NCBI GenBank assembly: GCA_032716605.1
Contig: CM064569.1
Coordinates: 13,012,079 to 13,076,078 of the forward strand
DNA length: 64,000 nucleotides
Source of the DNA: Paralithodes platypus
Lineage: Eukaryota; Arthropoda; Malacostraca; Decapoda; Lithodidae
Direction of reading: 5' to 3'
Shown: in pieces, positions 36,157 through 47,911 of the stretch
Layout: each line of letters starts with the position of its first letter
How positions within the stretch are numbered: the stretch's first letter is position 1
Program-made: the position numbers and the translations under genes
Notes under the pieces: generated by a model
Seen by the model: the letters and a program-made list of their open reading frames with translations, nothing else
The model's database searches: none
What the model was told of the DNA's origin: nothing

Positions 36157-36628
36157 ATTGACACACAGGTAGCCTCCTGCTTTAGTTTGAATAGTATTTT
36201 GCGCTTGGTGCTTGTTGGCTCGCGGTTGTAGCCCAGCGTATTGGGTCGTAAAGCAGGAGTTGAGCGTTTGGTATAGAAGAAAAACTAGGCTTGCCCCTAT
36301 AGTGCAGCCGAAATAAACAAATTAAAAACAAAATTCAAATAAAAACTCTTTCTTTGATAGTTGAATTTTTTCAGTATGTTATAGCAGTAATTCTGAGTTG
36401 CACTCCTCTCAGAATGCTGGGCTAGAGAAACTCGCTCTTGAGGAGCATAACTACATATAATTTAACCTATTGTGTTGGGGAGGGTTATAATTTTGAAAAA
36501 TATTTTGTTGAAGAACTGTGCCAGATATTTTACTGCCGCTGGGTGATGGGAAGTGGAGATATAGCATGGGTTCTAACCATCAGATTTGTTGTGAGCCTTG
36601 GGGCCTCTGAGAAAAATCTTGGGGGGGG
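36157..36628 (+). other. Gypsy 3' untranslated region and polypurine tract
   Basis: About 470 bp without supported coding sequence, ending GAGAAAAATCTTGGGGGGGG immediately before the LTR TGTGACG at 36629. The G-run is the likely plus-strand primer. The 95-codon ORF crossing into the LTR (36438-36725) has no recognisable feature, and I see no env-like signal. Confidence 0.7.
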
Positions 36629-38423
36629 TGTGACGTTAACCACTCCGTTAGAACCGCATGGCTTGTCCTACAGTGACTCGCTAGGATCGCCAGGGCAGTG
36701 GATGGGGCTACAGTTTATGTATTAGAGTGTGCTTTATTTCATATGAAAGCTCGTGTCATGGGCAGTCCAGAAAGGCTCTTTGTTTTCACCCATGTCAAGG
36801 CTTTATATATTTAATTGTAAAGTATATGTTTTATCATTAACTAGTAATGATGGGATCTGGGAGAGAGAGAGAGAGTAGAACAGAGTGAGAGGGGGGCGCG
36901 CAGTGTTTTTGCCCCGCTCGATGACGTCACGGCTGGCCGCCTCGTGGGGGTTGGTTGAGAGAGGTCCTTACCATGCTGCTAGCTCCCTTGCTAGTGGCTA
37001 GAGGACTTGTAACCGCTTTTTTCCCACGCGGCTCGAGCTAGTGCGAGTATATATACAGTTCCTCGCCACTCTCTCCCTCAGATCTGGTTTCTAGAATGCA
37101 TCTATCTCATCCCTTGCTACCTGTCCCCTGTTCTGCACCTGAGAATCTTTTCCTCTGCCTATCTCTCTCATTTTCCATATCTTTCACCACCTTTTATTAA
37201 TATTATACCCCCTCTGGTTAACTCTGCAAAATCAGCTTCATGCTGGCCAGTTGTATTGTGTGTTAATGTCTGATATAACCTATGTATGTTTAGTTGTTAA
37301 GATAAGTTGATCACGAAGCATTGGTTGGCATTCATATTGTTTAGTACCGCTTCCTATAAGTATTAGTGTTCTGCTGGATTAGATAATGCTAGACTAGGGG
37401 TCTGATATTATAAGGTATTGTTTCCTATGAGTGCTGGCTTTAGGAAAAAGCTGCACAACATACCTGAGAACTGGAGTTGATTGAGTAAATTCTAGTCTGT
37501 GTGCCATTGAGAGTAGAGCATGCACGAATGAGGGCTTTTTGCCTATACCATTCTGCACTGTTCTAAGCTCGTTGTTTGTCTTTGAGGTACGCCAGGAGAA
37601 CGCTTAATACTTCGGTATTAAGGTTTCTCAAGAGAGCTACCCTTCCCTATAACGTAATATTTGACGCACAGACTTGAGATTTGCACTAGGCTATGCGGCA
37701 TGCCATGCACACCAGTATCTCGTATCATTGACTCTAGCTAGACTTTATCAGTCACAGTAGACATTAAGTATATTATCCTAATTACTCTTTTTATGCATAC
37801 CCATTTATGATTACACAAGCATTTCACAGCCTAGTTTGATGTATGGAGACACAAACGACTTGGCTCTTTTTGTTGATAGGAATACTGCATTGTCGTGGCG
37901 ATTATTATTGTTGTAGCGTTTAGTATATTGTTGGCCCCGACTGCATTATATATCCTGCCTTTTTGTGTGCATAGCCTGCACGAGCATTGTTCCGCTGCCT
38001 GCCTTTTTGGGTTCCATTTCCGATACGAGCATCTTGATAGCATCTAACATTTAAAGAAGATTCCTTGTTAGTGTTGAAGGATTTTAGTGCACTTTCTTTC
38101 ATGCAGGAGTGCCTGACATTTATTGATTAAAGTAACGTAAGCTGTAACTTCTCTTACCACCTTACTTTGCATACCATAACCAAGCACCTTCGGTTATAGG
38201 TAGTAATAGGCTGTTTTCACATAACATTAAGCCTAGAGTAGACGCACATTTATTGAGAGTTTGATAGCCTATTATTGCATATAGAACTCTGTAGAGTATT
38301 TGTGTTCTTTGTTCACTGGGAATATACATCAGAGGTTGGATCTAGCGCTTTCCGTTGTAGCATTTATGCCATTACTAGTCCAATGAATAAGAGCCCTGAT
38401 ATATTTAAACCCCAGTCGTAACA
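36629..38423 (+). repeat. Gypsy 3' LTR
   Basis: 1795 bp, uninterrupted, beginning TGTGACGTTAACC and ending CCCAGTCGTAACA. It serves as the reference for the split 5' LTR. Differences from it are mainly single-base transitions, several at CpG sites. It is followed by CGTG, the target duplication. Confidence 0.93.
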
Positions 38424-38724
38424 CGTGGTACCCGTCTTGCAACTCAATCCCACCCCTACTCTGTGCAACTCTCCAACCCAAGAGTGAAACGTTACTCTCA
38501 AACTTTCTTCTACTCAACAGCTGAGCTCTGGAACTCTCTCCCAGAATCAGTCTATCCCTCTTCCTATGACTTAAATTGCTTCAAACTCCGTGTGTCCAGG
38601 CATTTTGGCTCGAACATCCCTTGATTTTGGCCCTGTCACTCTTTCAACTATGGGGGAGGCACTCGCTATAGGCAGTTTTGCCTTTTGCCTCCCTCAATCA
38701 CATAGAAAAAAAAAAAAAAAAAAA

Positions 38725-40587
38725 TCTACGGTATTACTGGACCCGGTGGCTCATTTGGTTGGGCTGTAACTGCCACTGTTTCCAGTGGCAGAAGTTCCTC
38801 ACCAACAGCATGCCAAATCGTCCATTCATTTTCATGGAGCAGCCACTTTGGACCATGCCACCACAATTCGGACTTCACTAACTGGCTAGCCGTTATACCC
38901 CTAGTTATGAGATCACTAGGGTTGTCTTTTGTATTTACATAATGATAAGCAACGTCTGGCAAAAGGGCTCTAATCTCATCTACCCTATTCCGCACATAAA
39001 CTGGCAGAGACTTCTTGCTATGTATCCAGTTGAGTGCGACCTGACTATCGCACCAAACGATTTCAATATTTAACTCGCTCTCGTATGCTGCGCGTACATG
39101 TTGCACCAGACGTGCTAATAGCAGCTTGGCAGTCAATTCAATTTTAGGTATAGTTACCTTTCTGACCGGAGCAACTTTTGCCCGGGCTGTAACTAAATGC
39201 ACCCCAAATGAAGTAACGACATATATGGCTACCCCGTATGCCGTGGCACTAGCATCGCAAAACGTATGTAATGTAACGTCGCCGTATGCTGCCACCTTAC
39301 GAGGTAAAGGTTTAGTACATAGGATGTCATACTCTTTCAACAACAATGTCCCTTGGTCATTCAAGTCCTCGGGCAAACTGTCATGCTATCCTATTTTGCG
39401 TCTCCAAACTTCCTGCATCAGAATCCTAGCTCTTATGGTAACGGGTAATGCTAGACCCAAAGGATAAAAAAATTGCGCAACTTTGCTCAACAGACTTCTT
39501 TTTGAGTGCGCTCCCGTCTGCTGAGCAAAAGACCTTGTTTGAAAAGTTAGTATGCCTTGTTTAGGTTGCCAGATCATCCCAAAATTTCTGGACTTTTCCT
39601 GGTTATGAGATGCTGTACCGTCCACCTGTATCAAACTCTGAAGATCTTCACTATTAGTAACCCACTCGCGGAGAAATAAATGTGCTTCTGTAAACAATCT
39701 ATGTGCTTGCCAGTAGGTATGTAACAAATCATCCTGACTATCGTTAGAACCCTGCAAATTGTCTATATACAACCGGCGAGATAGTTTACTTGTGTCCTCA
39801 GGAGTATCTGATTGATGTTTTTTAATTGTGGCATTCAACAAAAACTGTGAACATGTAGCACCAAAGAGTACGACCCGAAAACGGTAGATTACGACCGGAC
39901 TTTCAGAGTCGCTATGTCTTCGAACCAAAGAAAGCGGGTAACATCTCTATCTTCCTCTTTTAGTTTGACCATCAAGAATGCTTTCTTGATGTCACTAGTA
40001 AATGCATACTGCCCCAGCCTAAACCGCAATAGATGTTGGGACAGATTCGACACCAAGGACGGACCTGTCAGCAGGTAGTCATTTAGACTGGGTTGTTGAC
40101 CTTGGTGGGCAGAGCAGTCATACACCACCCGTATTGGTGTGGTGACGCTGTCTTTCCTCACCCCATGATGGGCCAGATAGTGAACCCTTCCCTTCCTAAT
40201 CGGTTCTTTTACATCAATTCTTTCAATGAAGCCCTATCTTTATAACTCCGAAATACATCGTCATACGCCTGGCGCGTGCTCGGTTCATTTGTTAATTTAC
40301 GTTGTAATGCGCGCAAGTGACCTAATGCCAATCCATAGTTGGTTGGCAGGCTCATTTCACTGTTCTTCCAGGGTAAACTAACCTTGTATTGCTTGTCTGA
40401 GGCACAGTAGCTCACAGACTCTTCAAACTTCTTCAACGCAATTTCCGAGTCATAATCGGTCTCCATAGGATTAATGCCAATGTGATCCAAGGCTCCACAG
40501 TCTTTCCAGGTCGAACTCAGCAGTCATTTTAGGGTCACTAGGTTGGGAATCCTCCCTTCCCAACTCCTCTGCCGTGGTTACATTCGC
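38725..40587 (-). pseudogene. BEL/Pao reverse transcriptase and RNase H
   Basis: Minus-strand pieces in several frames: 40490-40209 (LDHIGINPMETDYDS-type entry, NYGLALGHLRALQRKL), 40161-39889 (TPIRVVYDCSA, FTSDIKKAFLMVKL), 39928-39386 (FGATCSQFLLNATIKKH, the catalytic-site block LYIDNLQGS) and 39376-38726 (HTFCDASATAYGVAIYVV of RNase H, IVWCDSQVALNWI, RVDEIRALLPDVAYHYV, NPSDLITRGITA). BEL/Pao RTs commonly carry YVDN rather than YxDD, so IDN here is normal. Frame changes occur near 40180, 39910 and 39380. The region is cut at 38725 by the Jockey-like insertion and continues at 25228. Confidence 0.88.
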
Positions 40588-41256
40588 TCATAATATCGAG
40601 ACCGTGTCGACCAGGACATTTGACTGTGTAGTATGCACCTTTCCGCTCATGCAATAGCCAAATTTAGTGGGGATTAAAATTACACCACACATTCTTTTAA
40701 ATCCAGGGTATACTACATCATAATAATGATCCACACCAATTAGAACATGCACCTCACTCTGATCTCCCATGGGATCTGACAGGTTAACCCCTTTGCTACG
40801 TAATGCGTGTTCCACCTTCTTCACTCCTACAGATACATATTCTGGTAGGGTGTCTACTACGATGCATGTCATAAAGTACCTGTTTTTACGGTAGAAATAG
40901 AAATATGAAATCTCCGCTATCTCGTAGTCTTGTTTGTCAGTAACCCCTGTGAAGCCCTGCAATCGAAGAGTCTCAGCCCCTACGATTCGGTGCTTAAGTC
41001 CCATTAATACGAATCTTTTTATAAAGGATCGTTGAGACCCTTGATCAAGAAGTACCCGACAAACCTTGTTACTGTCATTACCTTTCATGGGAATCTGTAT
41101 TGTGGGCAATATAGTGGTGTCTTTCGTGCTACCTAGTGTCAAAGTTGTAGTACCCTCTGGTTTGACGTTTTTTACTTTGTCTGCTGTAGGACACAACTTG
41201 TCAAAGTGATGTCCTTTACAGTGGCGACACGTCCTTAAGTATATGTAGCAGTACAT
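40588..41256 (-). pseudogene. BEL/Pao aspartic protease
   Basis: A 222-residue frame. It opens with a zinc knuckle CRHCKGHHFDKLC, then has the protease active-site block RVLLDQGSQRSFI, LRLQGFTGV, HVLIGVDHYYDVV and a terminal GVILIPTKFGYCMSG. These match the Pao retropepsin region. The usual D-T/S-G is D-Q-G here, a substitution next to the catalytic aspartate that may have inactivated it. The true reading joins gag upstream through a frameshift near 41245. Confidence 0.85.
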
Positions 41257-42129
41257 TGTCCCTGCTTACCATGTTCCTTACTTAGACAACCTACACATAA
41301 CTTCAACCTCTTTGCCTGTGCTAGTTTTGTCTCATTTGTTGGGTATTTTACACAGAAACTCCATTTATGTTTGTTATTGTTACATAGTTTACATAGAATC
41401 GGAGTAGGTTTCTTATAATTTATGTACTCTCTTTCTTTTCTTTAGTCCCCACCGTCATGCTTACAGTTCACCTCATCTCCACATTCCCACTCCCTCCCGA
41501 CACATACATTCTCCCATTGTTGAACTGTAGATTACTAATTTCTTTACTGAACTGAGTTTTGAACTTCCCCAGATCAAACGATCTAACCTTGTCAAGTATT
41601 GCCATAGGAAGCTTCTGACGTAAGATATTGACTTTAATTTCCTTTGTAGTGAGCCCTAGGGTGTCTAGCGATCGAGTATGGCACTCCATATCTGCCCTAA
41701 CCTTATACTGTGGTTCTGCGAGCTTTAACAAGGCAACGACATGGGCCATCTTCAACTGCTCTTGATCCCCGTATGTGGACTTTAATAATTGTACTGCCTC
41801 CAGATAGCTATCACCTACTACCGCAAAACCCTCTATCAAATGTAAGGCCTCTCCTTCCATTTGTCCTTTCAGGTAGTGAAACTTACGGACATTATCCAAA
41901 GAGGATTCATGAACTGTAGACCGAAATACATCCCAAAAAGCTAACCACTCAGTCAATTTGCCCCCAAATGTAGGAAGATTGAGCTTTGGGAGGTGCACAC
42001 TGTGTTTCGGGTCAACCCTTCCATGGGCTTTGTTCTCGCCTTCCTTCTTATTTGCGACAGCACGCTGTAATAGGTGCTTCGCCTTAAAGACAGGTTCATC
42101 ATAGAGGGCGCGATTATCACACTCTGCAA
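41190..42129 (-). pseudogene. BEL/Pao gag, main part
   Basis: The minus frame 42129-41468 encodes the Pao-type Gag core: HLPKLNLPTFGGKLTEWLAF, WDVFRSTVHESSLD, FHYLKGQMEGEAL and LKSTYGDQEQLKMAHV. Frame changes near 41465 lead to two CCHC-like knuckles, CKLCNNNKHKWSFC (about 41395) and CVGCLSKEHGKQGQC (about 41285), before the third knuckle at the protease entry. Gag forms the particle and binds element RNA. The upstream end is cut by the Penelope-like insertion at about 42130. Confidence 0.83.
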
Positions 42130-43553
42130 TTACATTTTCAAACAAATATTAGGAATGCCTATGGGTGGAAATGCTAGCCCTTTAATTGCAGACTTATTCT
42201 TGCTTGCTTTAGAATTTAAATATATAAAAGACTTAGTTGACAGTAGCAACAAAAATAAAATTCCAGACAAATTAGCACTTGCTAAATTGTTAAGTATTAA
42301 TAGTAGGTATATTGATGATATTCTCGTTTGCAATTTGTTAAATTTTAATCAAGTTGCTAAACTTATTTACCCTAATTCTATTCCCCTCACACAATGTAAC
42401 GTAAATTATAAAGTTGAAAATTTTCTTGATATAAATATAGAGATTGTTAATGAACAGTGCATACTTAAAGTATATCACAAAGTTGATGATTTTAATTTTA
42501 ACGTAATAAACTTTCCTTTCCCTAGTAGTAATATCGATAGTAAAATAACTTATAATTGTTTTTATTCCCAGTTAATAAGATTTTGTAAAATCTGCACTAA
42601 AGTAGATGACTTTTGGGCTAGAGCTAGGTTACTATACAGACTCTTAGTGGACAGAGGTTTTCAGGCAAGTAAATTGTTCCATAAATTTAATCTTTTTAGG
42701 GTCAATTATTGTGACTGTATTTTAAAATTTGACATCAATAATTTTAATCAAGCATTTTTTACTTGAAGTTTCTTGTATAACCTCTGCTTACTTTTTGTCT
42801 GTATTTATTGTTTTTTGTCTGTACTGTATTTATTGTTTATCTTTTTCTTTTTCTATTATTAATTTTAATATTGATGATTTGTTAAATTTATTGTTCTTGT
42901 TAAAAGAGTACTCTTTGTTTAAATCTGTTGTTACTTCATATTTTGCAATTATTTGTCTTTATATTATATGTATTCATTGTCGATAGTATCAATTGCTTAC
43001 TTTTGCGATTTCCTTAGTTTATTTGTGCTATAAATGTAGGTTATTTGTAGGGTAGTTATTGATAGGGGTTACTTGAGGCATGCTATGCTTACAGGTACCT
43101 ACCCGATAGCACTGTCGTTAGTGAGTGCTGTACTGTATTTTATATATTATTTTGTAATAGTATAGATATCTTATCAATATTTGTATTTTGTACTATTGTT
43201 AATGTCTCGTCATATTGCAAATTTGATTTTAAATAATATTTTGACATTTAACATGTAGTTTCTTTATTCATGCAGAGTTTAGTAAAATTTGCCAGAACGT
43301 CCCGGACTTCCCAAACTTGACTACTTCCTTTAACGTGACGATAGTGCGTTGTTATATGTGCGATTAGTTTGCTTGGGAAACAGATTAACTTGCTCATGTA
43401 GCAATGTACACCCTATGTGGTGGATTGTGTTCTTTTATTTAATAATTTTCATTTTAGTAAGCGTTGTTTCCACATAGCGATTTTGATAATTTAATTTGAC
43501 TTTATATTGTCCTTGTCCCAATTTTGGTTTGTTTAGTTTGCAAGTTTTACATT
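42130..43553 (+). mobile_element. Penelope-like element fragment (RT 3' part) inside BEL gag
   Basis: The plus frame to 42766 encodes QILGMPMGGNASPLIADLFL, SRYIDDILVCN (RT catalytic DD), FLDINIEI, KVDDFNFNVINFP, YNCFYSQLIRFCKICTKVDDF and LLYRLLVDRGFQASKLFHKF. This block order is typical of Penelope-like RTs. No GIY-YIG endonuclease is visible. The apparent start at 42074 lies in antisense BEL gag; the element part begins near 42130. The copy is 5' truncated, missing the RT N-terminal half. 42767-43553 is AT-rich 3' sequence with no clear tail. BEL gag resumes at 43554, so the right boundary is set by host-element similarity. Confidence 0.72.
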
Positions 43554-43793
43554 TTAAATTATCTCAGCCTTCTCTGTCATGCCTGCCACAATCACCTCAC
43601 TTAGAGTAACAATACGACTGTGGATAGCCTGGACATTGTCTAACCTAGCCTCTAATTCCTCGAGGTCAGCAGTAGTGATGAAAGTGATGACATCTATAAT
43701 TAGCCTATTTAATACTCCCCGAAGTCCCGCCCTCTGATTTTTAGGGGCTTTGCTCAGCACCCCACTAGACGGTGTCTCTTTCTGTTTACTCAT
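43554..43793 (-). pseudogene. BEL/Pao gag N-terminal fragment
   Basis: A 79-residue minus frame starting MSKQKETPSSGVLSKAPK and continuing LRGVLNRLIIDVITFITTAD, then a helical LEELEARLDNVQAIHSRI. Position (first ATG-led frame after the 5' LTR) and helix content suit the start of gag. The reading breaks at the Penelope-like boundary and would continue into 42129. Assignment rests mostly on position. Confidence 0.6.
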
Positions 43794-44202
43794 TTTGCAT
43801 GTAAGCCTGTAGGCTATTTATCTAAAATGTTACAAATACAACGGCAAAATAGTAGTCTAGTTAAGAGACGCCGACTGGCAGACTTCTATGTTATGGAGAA
43901 GAAATAGCACACAAAATAGCAATACCCACACTAAAGGGTCATATTGAACAAGACAAAATGTTAGGTCAGGTCATGTGTCACAGGAAGTCTGAAATGAAAA
44001 AGAAATTATTGGGGGAAGATGATGGGTGGGATGCAGGACTTAGGCAGGCGCAACAATGCGACCCTGCATTCCGGCTCTAACCATCGCTTGGCTAGTCCTA
44101 CCAGATTATCATAAAGTTGTTCCTGCATCCTGTTGTATGTCCCCTTCCTCATTGCCTTAAAAAATCCCTTACTGGTAGCTAATTCCCGAGTCTGGCCACC
44201 AA
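43794..44202 (-). other. BEL/Pao leader with primer-binding site
   Basis: About 400 bp between the 5' LTR and gag. In element orientation, after the LTR end CCACA, the leader starts TTGGTGGCCAGACTCGGG; TGG one base from the LTR is a candidate primer-binding site. The 70-codon ORF 44218-44006 spans the LTR border and has no recognised domain. Confidence 0.5.
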
Positions 44203-44998
44203 TGTGGTATACTATCAATGGAAGTTAAATATTTCTAAGCTATAACAATTCAAACAAAATCAATCTAAATTAAATTACTCCATATCTAAATTGAATTCAA
44301 TCTGAAACAAGCTAATATATATCCAAAGGTCTCACATCAATTATATATAAAATATGGGTTAATATTATCCAGGAATTAACTCATCAATAGTTCCACGTGG
44401 CAACGAGACAAAGGAGAACTTTTACCCAATATGGCGGACAATGGGGAAACGAAACTTCGGCCCTGAGGCTCGAGTCAAGTGAAAGAAAGAATCAAATGAT
44501 TATATGGGAATGGACATGGATACTATGCTTATCTGTCAGTCAGTCATGGCGTCGATGAGAGCGTCGTGATGGTGTAGATGTATGTATTGCTGTCAGTGTA
44601 TTGTGATTAGAGGCACAAAAGTTCGATCAACTGAAGGCAGAAATTAGATGTTAACTGGTCGGTGTTCGTGGAGCTCTGAGCTCTCTTCCTCAGAGTCACA
44701 CCTTGCTGCCTTGGCGAACGCCAGGGCCCAAATTATCGTACCACATCGATGTTGCTCAGTACGATAAATTATATTAATATATACGATAAATTCATACATA
44801 CTACATAAGACCATGTCAATATTGCTTAATAGCATATTAGGCCTTTTATAATCTTAACTTACTTACAATCTTATAATATACGATCTACACGTCCTACGCA
44901 GTACCGTGGGAATGAACGTTAAACTGTCGTATACCTAGTGATGTCACAGAGACGTCCATAAGCACATAAATTATCTTACACAATCGTTTTACACAATA
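44203..44998 (-). repeat. BEL/Pao 5' LTR
   Basis: 796 bp, collinear with 22748-23552 with scattered substitutions and a few indels. It is followed by CCATT at 44999-45003, matching 22743-22747. Confidence 0.9.
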
Positions 44999-47276
44999 CC
45001 ATTACCACTCAGAGTTGACACCATAACCACTCAGGGTTTAGGTCAGAAACACTAGGGAGGCCATAAACACTCAACCTTGAGGCCATAGCCACTCAGGTTT
45101 TAGGTCAGAGACACTAGGGAGGCCATAATCACTCAGGGTTGAGGCAATAACCACTCAGGGTTTAGGTCAGAAACACAAAGGAGGACATAACCACTCAGGG
45201 ATGAGGCCATAACCACTCAGTGATTAGGTCAGAGACAATAGGGAGGCCATAACCACTCAGGGTTGAGGCCATAACCACTCAGGGTTTAGATCAGAGACAC
45301 TAGGGAGGTTATAACCACTCAGGGTTGAGGCCATGACTACTCAAGGTTTAGGTCAGAGACACTAGTGAAGCCATAACAACTCAGGGTTGAAGCCATAACC
45401 ACTCTGGGTTTAGGTCCGAGACATTAGGGAGGCCATAACCACTCAGGGTTGAGGCCAAAACCACTCAGTGTTGAGGCCAAAACCACTCAGGGTTTAGGTC
45501 AGAGACACTAGGGAGGCCATAACCACTCAGGGATGAGGCCAAAACCACTCAGGGTTTAGGTCAGAGACACTAGGTAGGCCATAACCACTCAGGGTTTAGG
45601 TCAGAGACACTATGGAGGCCATAACCACTCAGGCTTGAGGTCATAACCACTCAGGGTTTAGGTCAGAGACACTAGGGAGGCTATAACCACTCAGGGTTGA
45701 TGCTATAACCATCAGGATTTAGATCAGAGACACTAGGGAGGCCATAACCACTCAGGGATGAGGCCATAACCACTCGGGGTTTAGGTCAGTCACTATTGAG
45801 GCCATAACTACTCAAGGTTGAGGTCATAACCACTCAGGGTTTAGGTCATAGACACTGATGACTCCATAACCACTCAGGATAGAGGCCATAACTATCAAGG
45901 GTTAAGGCCAGAGACACTATGGAGGCCATAACCACTCAGGGTTTAGGTCAGAGACACTACAGAGGCCATAACCACTCAAGGCTTAGGTCAGAGACATTAG
46001 GGAGGCCATAACCACTCCGGGTTGAGACCATAGCCAATCAGGGCTTAGGTCAGAAACACTAGGGAGGCTATACCCACTCAGGGTTGAGGCCATAACCACT
46101 CAGGGTTTAGGTCAGAGACACTAGGGAGGCCATAATCACACAGGGTTGAGGCCATAACAACTCAGGGTTTAGGTCAGAGATACTAGGGAGGCCATAACCA
46201 ATCAGGGCTGAGGCCATAACCACTTAGGGTTGGTCAGAGACAATAGGGAGGCCATAACCACTCAGGGTTGAGGCCATAACAATTCAGGGTTTAGTTCAGA
46301 GGCACGAGGGAGGCCATAACCAATCAGGGTTGAGGCCATAACCTCTCAGGGTTTATGTTAGAGACACTAGGGAGGCCATAGCCACTCAAGGTTGAGGCCC
46401 TAGCCACTCAGGGTTTATGTCAAAGACACTCGGAGGCCATAATCATTCAGGGTTTAGGTCAGAGACACTAGGGAGGCCATAACCACTCTGGGTTGAGGCC
46501 ATAACCACTCAGGATTGAGGCCATAAACGCTCAGGGTTTAGGTCAGAGACTCTAGGGAGGCCATAACCACTCAGGGTTGAGGCCATAACCCTCAGAGTTT
46601 ACGTAAGAGACACTTGTAAGGCCATCACCACTCAGGGTTGAGGCAATAACCACTCAGGGTTGAGGCTATAACCACTCAAGGTTTAGGTCAGTGTCACACT
46701 AGGGGAGGCCATAACCACTCAGGGTTGAGGCCAAAACCACTCAGGGTTTTGGTCAGAGACACAAGGGAGGCCATAACAACTCAGGGTTGAGGCCATATCC
46801 ACTCAGGGTTTAGGTCAGAGACACTATTGGGGCCATGACCACTCAGGGTTGAGGCCATAACCACTCAGAGTCTAGGTCAGAGACAATAGGGAGGCCATAA
46901 CCACTCAGGGTTTAGGTCAGAAACACTAGGGAGTCCATAACCACTCAGGGTTGAGGCCATAACCACTTAGAGTTTAGGTCAGTGATACTAGGGAGGCCAT
47001 AACCGCTCATGGTTTAGGTCAGAGATACTAGGGATGCCATAACCACTCAGGGTTTAGGTCAGAGACACTAGGGAGGCCATAACCACCCAGGGTTCAGGTC
47101 AAAACCACTCAGGGTTTAGGTCAGAGACGCTAAAGAGACCGTAACCACACTGGGTTGACGCAATAACAACTCAGTGTTTAGATCAGAGACGCTAGGGAGG
47201 CCATAACCACTCGGGGTTGAGGCCATAACCTCTCAGGGTTTAGTTCAGAGACACTAGGGAGGCCATAACCACTTAA
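44999..47276. repeat. Modular satellite array, block 4
   Basis: The same satellite resumes after the BEL element with the CCATT target copy completing a normal monomer. It runs to the TTAA target (47273-47276) of the second MITE copy. No ORF of note. Confidence 0.95.
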
Positions 47277-47911
47277 CCTCTGAAGTGCGCATGGGGGTAA
47301 TTGGAAACGTCCCCCTGTGCTGACATATTTGAGGTGTTTCCGTCACTAAAATATTCATTGTGCCATTAATAGCATTAATACTTATCCATATGCGCCTATT
47401 ATGGGTTGATTATAAAGGTATTAACCTGAAACAACAATATAACGAGTGAAAACAGCGTTTGGATGGTCAAAATCGGAGATATAGCCCGCGAGTTGTATAA
47501 TGTATGGGTGAGGCAATCTGCTTTCCCGCCAATTTCCCCCAAGGCCACTGAGACACAGTCGATCGATACTCTCTCTCTCTCTCTTGCACTCACTTGCCAT
47601 CAGTGATGACAACACCCTGCTTACAACTCGCTAATGTTAGCACGAAAATATACCTCAGAATACGGGAATAACAGGGAAAATAGGTGATAACTGAAGGAGA
47701 GGAGGAAAGTGGGGAAGGAGGGGAGGTAGAGGACTGAGATTTTTGCATGGCCCAGGGCCAAAAATAAAAATAAAAAAATAAAAAAATAAAATAAAAAAAA
47801 TATTTTTTTTTTTTTTCGATGTCAAAAGTTGATTTTTTTTTTCACTCACTCATAAGAGTCTCCCCGCAGTCCGCCGGGGGAACTCTTAAGAGTCTCCCCG
47901 CAGTTCCCGGG
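47277..47911 (-). mobile_element. TTAA-flanked piggyBac-like MITE, copy 2 (inside satellite)
   Basis: 635 bp flanked by TTAA (47273-47276 and 47912-47915), a reverse-complement relative of 32581-33202 over its whole length. Main differences are A/T homopolymer length and a CT microsatellite. It ends with the same CTCTTAAGAGTCTCCCCGC doublet. Minus-strand ORFs of 64 codons are shared with the other copy only through sequence identity and have no coding features. Confidence 0.87.

Larger units (their letters stand above)
25315..38423 (+). mobile_element. Ty3/gypsy LTR retrotransposon with integrase before RT (Gmr1-like order)
   Basis: LTRs at 25315-30254 (interrupted) and 36629-38423, starting TGTGACG and ending CGTAACA, with CGTG target duplication. 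Internal order on the plus strand is gag, protease, integrase, reverse transcriptase, RNase H, and no integrase follows RNase H. Gypsy elements normally have integrase last; the copia-like order with a gypsy-type RT is the established hallmark of the Gmr1 group, first described from deuterostomes. Later damage: a CR1-like insertion in the 5' LTR, an 8-bp duplication, stops and frameshifts in gag and pol, and a MITE in pol. By eye the LTRs differ at about 18 of 1795 sites (~1%), so insertion was recent. Confidence 0.9.
25229..38724 (+). mobile_element. Jockey-like 3' fragment carrying the gypsy element
   Basis: 25229-25314 and 38424-38724 are consecutive pieces of one 5'-truncated Jockey-like copy inside BEL: AATGTTGCATCTCTCTCGC through the TTTACGTAGG segment on the left, then CGTGGTACCCGTCTTGC through the poly(A) at 38706-38724. 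The match to the uninterrupted copy at 51208-51606 is close, apart from a ~12-bp deletion on the left. CGTG is duplicated at the split (25311-25314 and 38424-38427), marking gypsy integration. I see no clear target duplication of the Jockey-like copy itself. Confidence 0.85.
22748..44998 (-). mobile_element. BEL/Pao LTR retrotransposon, interrupted by later insertions
   Basis: Paired LTRs at 44203-44998 (5') and 22748-23552 (3') bracket minus-strand gag, protease, RT, RNase H and integrase, the BEL/Pao order. CCATT flanks both ends (22743-22747 and 44999-45003). Two secondary insertions inflate it to 22 kb: a Penelope-like fragment in gag (about 42130-43553) and a Jockey-like copy (25229-38724) that itself carries a gypsy element. 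By eye the LTRs differ at roughly 40 of 800 positions (~5%). All coding regions show frame breaks, so the copy is dead. Confidence 0.92.

Noticed and set aside
36157..36628. Possible env-like gene in gypsy
   Set aside because: The region is under 500 bp, with no signal peptide, glycoprotein or membrane segment that I can see.
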